10,177 bases of DNA from Rhodospirillales bacterium Alpha_05 (GTDB lineage: Bacteria; Pseudomonadota; Alphaproteobacteria; Rhodospirillales; Rhodospirillaceae). The stretch's first letter is position 1. Each line of letters starts with the position of its first letter. Shown here piece after piece: positions 6,149 through 10,177 of this stretch. The notes under the pieces were generated by a model. The model saw nothing but the letters and a program-made list of their open reading frames with translations. It was not told the origin of the DNA and made no database searches. The translations under genes and the position numbers were made by a program. Location of the stretch: assembly GCA_001603335.1 (NCBI GenBank), contig LUYR01000264.1, positions 1 through 10,177 of the forward strand. Direction: 5' to 3'.

Positions 6149-6493
6149 TTATTTGCGCATCATGAGCGCAAGAACGAAGCCGACGCCGGCGGCGATGCCG
6201 ACTGCGGCGAGAGGCTGCTTACGCACCCCGGTGACGAATTTTTCGCCCGCGAGGTCGGCCTTGGCGCGCAGCATCTTCAGCTCTTCCTCGGTGATATCGG
6301 AAAGCTGGCTGAGCTTTTCCTTGGCCTGCGCCTTGATGTTGTCGGCAGTGCCCGAGCCGATGTTGCCGATCAGCTTGTTGAGCTGGGCGATTTCGGCGCG
6401 GATGTCGTTGATCTGCTTGACCACGTCTTCGGTGGCTCCCGGCTGACCGGTGACCTTGTCTGCGACTTTTTCGGCGGTGTTGGCAGAAACCAT
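6149..6493 (-). CDS. DUF883 (YqjD/ElaB-like) membrane-anchored protein
   Basis: A 114-residue tail-anchored protein. A long hydrophilic helical region (about 20-88), rich in Lys, Glu and Ala and probably coiled coil, is followed by RKQPLAAVGIAAGVGFVLAL and MMRK, the typical DUF883 C-terminal membrane anchor (about 94-112). In E. coli, YqjD and ElaB are stationary-phase proteins that bind ribosomes at the inner membrane; whether this one does so is unknown. The frame continues upstream of 6493, but the ATG there has a perfect AGGAGG 7 bases before it, and an earlier start would overlap the promoter. The gene heads a three-gene unit with the holin-like gene and dps, behind an exact EcfG promoter. 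Confidence 0.9.
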   Translation of the reverse strand: MVSANTAEKVADKVTGQPGATEDVVKQINDIRAEIAQLNKLIGNIGSGTADNIKAQAKEKLSQLSDITEEELKMLRAKADLAGEKFVTGVRKQPLAAVGIAAGVGFVLALMMRK

Positions 6494-6522
6494 GGTTAAA
6501 CCTCCTGAGTTACTGCGACCAC

Positions 6523-6548
6523 AACGCGGGGTTCGCCGCCAAGGTTCC
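6523..6548 (-). promoter_or_regulatory. EcfG promoter of the DUF883/holin-like/dps unit
   Basis: On the minus strand GGAAC (6548-6544) and CGTT (6526-6523) are separated by 17 bases, an exact consensus match. The -10 lies about 29 bases before the DUF883 ATG at 6493. Opposite it, GGAACC at 6563-6568 mirrors GGTTCC at 6543-6548. Confidence 0.87.
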
Positions 6549-6733
6549 GTGTCATTTGCCGTGGAACCGTTTTCCACCTTGGAGCATTGTAACTTCCGCA
6601 TGTACGATAGTGGCAAGACTCGCGCGCGTGTCGGCGGCGCGACGGGGTAAATGGTTAGCGTCGGTCAGAGTCAGCGGATTACCGCCCTGCTTCCGAGGCT
6701 TTCCCCGGGAGAAACAAGGACCGAGCGCGACAT

Positions 6734-8236
6734 ATGAATGACAAGATCAACAAAATCCTCGACGACCCGGTCCGTCTCGATGCCCTTTCCCGCTTCATCG
6801 TTCGGTCGGGGAGTCCGACCCAGGATTTCGACACCATCACGATGTTGGCGGCGGAGCGGTTTGCCGCGCCGATCGCGGCGGTCGGGCTGATCGCCCGCGA
6901 GCACAAGTGGTTCCAGACTCACCTCGGCCTCGATGTCGAGGAGGTCCCCGCCGAATCCGCCTTCGGCTCCTATGCCATCGCTTCGGGCGAGCCGTTCGTG
7001 ATCGAGGACGCCACGCGCGATCCCCGCTTCGTCGACAATCCGTTGGTGGTGGGCGAGCCGCACGTGCGGTTTTACGTCGGCGTGCCGATCATCGTGCATG
7101 GCCAGCGGGTCGGCACCCTCTCGGTGATGGACATCGCGCCGCGCCCGCGCCCCTCCGACGAGGCGATCGCGATGCTCGGCCGTCTCGCGGCGCTCTGCGG
7201 ATCGTTCTACGAACTCAGCGATGCGGCGCGGCGCGGACTGTTTTCCGAGCGGGCGATGAGCCACGCCGAAACCCGCCAGGCGATGGCGATGCGCGCCGCC
7301 AAGATCGCCTCGTGGAGCTGGGACCTGCGCACCGATATCGTCGACTGCGACGAAACCCTGCGGACGATGTTCGGCCTGCCCCCCGGGCTTCCGGTTTCCG
7401 GGCGCGACCTCCTCGGCGCGGTGCGGCCGCAGGACGTCGACGGCCTGCGCGCCGCGCTGCGCGAAACCTTCGGCTCCGAGGAAGACTTCTCCGGCGAGTT
7501 CCGCGTCGAGGCGACGGGAAAGTGGCTCCTCGGCCTCGGTCGGGTGTTCGAGCGCACTCCGGACGGCAAGCCGGCGGCGGTTCTCGGCGTCTACATCGAC
7601 ATTTCCGCGACCAAGGAATCCGAGGAAAAGACGCGCCTGTTGCTGCGCGAGCTCAACCACCGCGTCAAGAACACCCTCGCGATGTTGCAGTCGCTCGCCG
7701 GACAAACCTTGCGGCGCTCGCGCAACGACAAGGAATTCACCATCGCGTTCTCTGGGCGCCTTCAGGCGCTCGCCGCCGCCCACACCCTGCTGTCCGACCG
7801 CGAATGGGAGTCGATCGACCTCTATACCCTGCTCAAGACCCAGGTTTCGCCCTACGCCCTCGACTTCGACAGCCAGGTCGAGCTGGCGTGCCCCGAACTG
7901 CCCCTCAATCCCGACGAAGCCCTCGGCCTCGGCCTGGTGCTGCACGAGCTCGCCACCAACGCCGCGAAGTTCGGCGCGCTCTCGCGCTCGGTCGGTCGGG
8001 TGTTGGTCACCTGTCCTCCCGAAGGGCCCTCCGACGCGCGGGTGATCGAATGGGTCGAGAGCGGCGGCCCGCCGGTCAAGCCGCCGCACGAGGGCGGCTT
8101 CGGCACCATCCTGATCGCCCGCAGCCTCGACAAGATCGTCGGCAGCTCGGTCGAGGTCGACTACCTCCCCGAGGGGCTCCGCGCCCGTATCCGCATCGCC
8201 AACACGCCGAAGCGCGCCACCTCGACGCTCTGGTGA
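6734..8236 (+). CDS. Cytoplasmic GAF-PAS sensor histidine kinase of the HWE family
   Basis: A 500-residue soluble kinase with no transmembrane segment. A GAF domain covers about residues 20-162 (SYAIASGEPFVIEDATRD; FYVGVPIIVHGQRVGTLSVM). A PAS domain covers about 185-295 (ASWSWDLRTDIVDCDETLRT, and GVYIDISATK at its end). The HWE kinase core follows: phosphoacceptor H309 in LRELNHRVKNTLAMLQSLAG, N409 in HELATNAAKFGALS, and W440-x-E442 in VIEWVESGGPPV, which is the defining W-x-E of HWE kinases, then a GGFGTILI glycine loop (453-460). Kinases of this family are the known phosphodonors of PhyR, so it is a good candidate for the intracellular input to the local GSR switch; that is inference. The ribosome binding site is poor (AAGGA about 14 bases before ATG), so the exact start is a little uncertain. 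No EcfG promoter consensus precedes it. Confidence 0.93.
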   Translation: MNDKINKILDDPVRLDALSRFIVRSGSPTQDFDTITMLAAERFAAPIAAVGLIAREHKWFQTHLGLDVEEVPAESAFGSYAIASGEPFVIEDATRDPRFVDNPLVVGEPHVRFYVGVPIIVHGQRVGTLSVMDIAPRPRPSDEAIAMLGRLAALCGSFYELSDAARRGLFSERAMSHAETRQAMAMRAAKIASWSWDLRTDIVDCDETLRTMFGLPPGLPVSGRDLLGAVRPQDVDGLRAALRETFGSEEDFSGEFRVEATGKWLLGLGRVFERTPDGKPAAVLGVYIDISATKESEEKTRLLLRELNHRVKNTLAMLQSLAGQTLRRSRNDKEFTIAFSGRLQALAAAHTLLSDREWESIDLYTLLKTQVSPYALDFDSQVELACPELPLNPDEALGLGLVLHELATNAAKFGALSRSVGRVLVTCPPEGPSDARVIEWVESGGPPVKPPHEGGFGTILIARSLDKIVGSSVEVDYLPEGLRARIRIANTPKRATSTLW

Positions 8237-8242
8237 TTTCCG

Positions 8243-8267
8243 GGAACCATCGCCGCGATGTCGCGTT
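8243..8267 (+). promoter_or_regulatory. EcfG promoter of the 50-residue membrane protein gene
   Basis: GGAAC at 8243-8247 and CGTT at 8264-8267 with a 16-base spacer match the consensus exactly. It starts 7 bases after the HWE kinase stop codon and its -10 is 33 bases before the ATG at 8301, the same distance seen for nepR and DUF883. Confidence 0.83.
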
Positions 8268-8300
8268 GAGCCTGCAAGAACAGCAGGGAGACGCGAAGTC

Positions 8301-8453
8301 ATGCAGAACCACGAGAGCAAAACTACGCGAGTTCTCGTCCGCGTCGCTGAAGACACGGTTGTGAACAATCGTATCGGCCAGTGGGTCGGACTTTCGATCG
8401 CGATCCTCATGGCGTTGACCGCCGCCGCGATGGCCAACCACGTCCTCCTCTAG
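8301..8453 (+). CDS. Unrecognised 50-residue single-pass membrane protein
   Basis: I do not recognise a family. The product begins MQNHESKTTRVLVRVAEDTV, a charged N-terminal half, followed by VNNRIGQWVG and a hydrophobic helix (about 29-46, LSIAILMALTAAAMA) and a short tail NHVLL. It therefore looks like a tail-anchored or single-pass inner-membrane protein with the charged part in the cytoplasm. GGGAG lies about 10 bases before the ATG. An exact EcfG promoter stands directly upstream at the standard distance, which supports it being a real gene despite its length. It is followed 200 bases later by the PRC-barrel gene with no clear terminator between, so the two may be co-transcribed. Confidence 0.7.
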   Translation: MQNHESKTTRVLVRVAEDTVVNNRIGQWVGLSIAILMALTAAAMANHVLL

Positions 8454-8485
8454 GGACTTCGGCAGGGCGCACGGGCGCTCGGCCA

Positions 8486-8500
8486 GGGAGCACAGCTCCC
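8486..8500 (+). other. Short perfect stem-loop in the leader of the PRC-barrel gene
   Basis: GGGAGC and GCTCCC form a 6-bp stem around ACA. A weaker CCGCC/GGCGG pair follows at about 8504-8520. No T-run follows, so this is not a classical terminator. The rest of the 201-base gap 8454-8654 shows no EcfG consensus and no convincing gene. Confidence 0.35.
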
Positions 8501-8654
8501 AAAGCCGCCTTCAATGGCGGAATTCAGACGCAGGTAGACGAGCAACACGCGGACCAGCTTTGGGCCGCGGGCTGGAAAACTCGTCACCGAAGCGATCGGC
8601 GCGATGCACGCGTCGAGCGGATCCAAACAGGGACCAACGAAAGGGAACAACACG

Positions 8655-9230
8655 ATGATCAAGCAGCTTATGACCGCGACCGCCCTGGTGGCGATGGTTT
8701 CGACCGGCGCGATGGCGGCTGAGACTCGTCCGGGAGTCGGCAATGAAGACGGCTCCGGCACGACGCTCACCAACACCCAGATGATGGAAAAGAACCACAA
8801 TCCGAGCGCCGGCGGGGTGAACCGCCCGGGCACCGACAGCAGCACCGCGACGATGAACGCGGGCGACAAGAAGTACGGCGTGACGGTGTTCTCGCAGGAT
8901 CGCCCGACCACGCCGATGACCAGCAAGAACGGCTACATCACCGGCAGCCAGGGCCAGGTTCTGGCCACCAACCTGATCGGCAAGTCGGTCTATAGCGGCC
9001 AGGGCGAAGACGCCAAGAAGGTCGGCGACGTCAACGACGTGCTGATGTCTTCCGATGGTAAGGCCCAGGCCGTGGTGATCGGCGTGGGCGGCTTCCTCGG
9101 CGTCGGCGAGAAGGACGTCGCGGTCGAGTTCGACCGCCTCCATTGGACCGTCGACAAGGACAACGATAAGCGTCTTTCGATCGCCGCGACCAAGAACGAC
9201 CTCGAAAGCGCCCCGGCCTTCCGTCGCTAA
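8655..9230 (+). CDS. Secreted PRC-barrel domain protein
   Basis: A 191-residue exported protein. The signal peptide is MIKQLMTATALVAMVSTGAM with an AMA|AET cleavage site after residue 21. A Gly/Thr/Asn-rich, probably disordered stretch follows (about 22-100). A PRC-barrel domain covers about 103-188 (NLIGKSVYSGQ, KKVGDVNDVLMSSDGKAQAV, VIGVGGFLGVGEKDVAVEFD). PRC-barrels of this periplasmic kind are common in alphaproteobacterial stress genes, but their partners are not known. The frame is open 17 codons further upstream; ATG at 8655 is chosen because AAAGGGA lies about 8 bases before it and the signal peptide starts there. A strong terminator follows. It may be transcribed from the EcfG promoter at 8243-8267 or from an unrecognised promoter in the 201-base leader. 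Confidence 0.9.
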   Translation: MIKQLMTATALVAMVSTGAMAAETRPGVGNEDGSGTTLTNTQMMEKNHNPSAGGVNRPGTDSSTATMNAGDKKYGVTVFSQDRPTTPMTSKNGYITGSQGQVLATNLIGKSVYSGQGEDAKKVGDVNDVLMSSDGKAQAVVIGVGGFLGVGEKDVAVEFDRLHWTVDKDNDKRLSIAATKNDLESAPAFRR

Positions 9231-9251
9231 CGGATAACCGGGCCTGAAGAC

Positions 9252-9283
9252 AAAAGCCGCCGGAGCGATCCGGCGGCTTTTTT
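9252..9283. terminator. Bidirectional Rho-independent terminator between the PRC-barrel gene and putA
   Basis: GCCGCCGG (9256-9263) pairs perfectly with CCGGCGGC (9270-9277) around AGCGAT, flanked by AAAA on the left and six T on the right. It therefore works on both strands and closes both convergent genes. Confidence 0.9.
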
Positions 9284-9301
9284 CGTGCGCGAGGCGGCGG
9301 G

Positions 9302-10177
9302 TCAGTCCTCGCCCATCGCGATCAGCGAGGCGTTGCCGCCCGCCGCGGCGGTGTTGACCGAGATCGTCTGCTCCTGGACGAAGCGGGCGAGATAGCCCGG
9401 CCCGCCCGCCTTCGGCCCGGTGCCCGAGAGCCCGGAGCCGCCGAAGGGCTGCACCCCCACCACCGCGCCGATGATGTTGCGATTGACGTAGACGTTGCCG
9501 ACCGCGAGGCGCTCGGTGATCTTGCGCACCGTCGCCTCGATCCGCGTATGGATGCCGAGGGTGAGGCCGAAGCCGGTGGCCTTGACCGCGTCGATCACCG
9601 CGTCCAGCTCCTTCGCCTTCCACTTCACCACGTGCAGCACCGGGCCGAACACCTCGCGGGTGAGTTCGGCGGGGGAGTCGAGCACCGCGATCGTCGGCGC
9701 GACCCAGGTGCCGCCCGCCAGATCGCCATCGGGAGTGGTTCCCTCGTAGACCACCTTGCCGGTGGCGCGCAGCATTTCGACGTGGCAGAGGATATTGGCC
9801 TTCGACTCCGCGTCGATCACCGGCCCGACGTCGGTGATCAGCAAGCGCGGGTCACCGAGCTTAAGCTCTCTCGCCGCGCCCGCGATCATCGCGATCATCG
9901 CGTCGGCCACGTCCTCCTGAACGAACAGCAGCCGCAGCGCCGAGCAACGCTGCCCGGCGGAACGGAACGCCGAGGCGACGACGTCGTCGGCGACCTGCTC
10001 GGGCAGCGCGGTGGCGTCGACGATCATCGCGTTGATGCCGCCGGTTTCGGCGATCAACGGCACGATCGGGCCGTCCTTGGCGGCAAGCGTGCGGTTAATG
10101 CCGCGTGCGGTCTCGGTCGAGCCGGTGAAGGCGATGCCCGCCACCGCAGGGTCGGCGACCAACGCCGCGCCGACGCT
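9302..10177 (-). CDS. putA: PutA C-terminal part: L-glutamate-gamma-semialdehyde dehydrogenase (N-terminus off the right edge)
   Basis: The last 291 residues of a proline-catabolism enzyme that oxidises glutamate semialdehyde to glutamate with NAD+. Visible aldehyde dehydrogenase landmarks are IAFTGSTETARGI (NAD+-binding region), LIAETGGINAMIVD (conserved Glu), SAGQRCSALRLLF (catalytic Cys), LTREVFGPVLHVV (NAD+-binding Glu/Phe) and PFGGSGLSGTGPKAGG near the end. The C-terminal QTISVNTAAAGGNASLIAMG matches bifunctional PutA rather than stand-alone dehydrogenases, but the proline dehydrogenase half is outside the window, so this remains likely rather than shown. The apparent ATG at 10162 is internal; the frame runs to the edge. 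It is convergent with the PRC-barrel gene and shows no tie to the stress locus. Confidence 0.92.
   Translation of the reverse strand, partial: SVGAALVADPAVAGIAFTGSTETARGINRTLAAKDGPIVPLIAETGGINAMIVDATALPEQVADDVVASAFRSAGQRCSALRLLFVQEDVADAMIAMIAGAARELKLGDPRLLITDVGPVIDAESKANILCHVEMLRATGKVVYEGTTPDGDLAGGTWVAPTIAVLDSPAELTREVFGPVLHVVKWKAKELDAVIDAVKATGFGLTLGIHTRIEATVRKITERLAVGNVYVNRNIIGAVVGVQPFGGSGLSGTGPKAGGPGYLARFVQEQTISVNTAAAGGNASLIAMGED

Noticed and set aside
6563..6588. Possible EcfG promoter toward the HWE kinase (GGAAC-N17-CATT)
   Set aside because: The -10 lacks the G of CGTT and lies about 145 bases before the start codon; too weak to call, though it mirrors the real site at 6523-6548.
6671..8437. 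Minus-strand reading frame of 588 codons
   Set aside because: It is the antisense shadow of the GAF-PAS-HWE kinase; the product has no recognisable fold and is dominated by Arg, Gly and Glu.
8511..9623. Minus-strand reading frame of 370 codons
   Set aside because: It crosses a strong terminator and runs antisense to the PRC-barrel gene and out of frame through putA; no domain is visible.
1..10177. CRISPR arrays, insertion sequences, tRNA or rRNA genes
   Set aside because: I saw no regularly spaced repeats, transposase motifs, or cloverleaf/rRNA signatures on either strand.

Overview
The window is GC-rich DNA from an alphaproteobacterium. The diagnostic content is the general stress response (GSR) core found only in that class: the response regulator/anti-anti-sigma factor PhyR, the anti-sigma factor NepR and the ECF sigma factor EcfG (sigma-EcfG). 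A more precise taxonomic call cannot be supported from sequence alone.

Layout, left to right. (1) 1-1430, minus: a CHASE-domain sensor kinase of the HWE/HisKA_2 type, cut by the left edge. (2) 1502-2083: a CsbD-like gene (+) and a tiny DUF1328-type membrane protein (-), convergent, each with its own EcfG promoter. (3) 2094-3778: phyR (-) diverging from nepR-ecfG (+) across a control region packed with EcfG promoters. (4) 3775-4143, minus: a stand-alone receiver-domain protein whose stop codon overlaps that of ecfG. (5) 4337-5092, plus: a Crp/Fnr-type regulator behind an EcfG promoter, closed by a strong terminator. (6) 5138-6493, minus: a probable DUF883 / holin-like membrane protein / Dps operon with an EcfG promoter at its head. 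(7) 6734-8236, plus: a cytoplasmic GAF-PAS-HWE histidine kinase. (8) 8301-9230, plus: a 50-residue unknown membrane protein behind an EcfG promoter, then a secreted PRC-barrel protein and a terminator. (9) 9302-10177, minus: the C-terminal aldehyde dehydrogenase part of PutA, cut by the right edge.

How it works together. In the established model, HWE/HisKA_2 kinases phosphorylate the PhyR receiver domain; the PhyR sigma-like domain then binds NepR and frees EcfG, which reads promoters of the form GGAAC-N16/17-CGTT. Reading by eye I found eight exact matches to that form, each 30-70 bases upstream of a start codon and correctly oriented (about 0.15 expected by chance in 10 kb on both strands under equal base use). 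The window therefore holds candidate sensors, the complete switch, and a local regulon: DNA protection (Dps), small membrane or envelope proteins, a CsbD-like protein and a secondary regulator. The most unusual elements are a palindromic EcfG promoter between phyR and nepR that reads in both directions, an unrecognised 50-residue membrane protein with its own EcfG promoter, and a degenerate stand-alone receiver convergent with ecfG.
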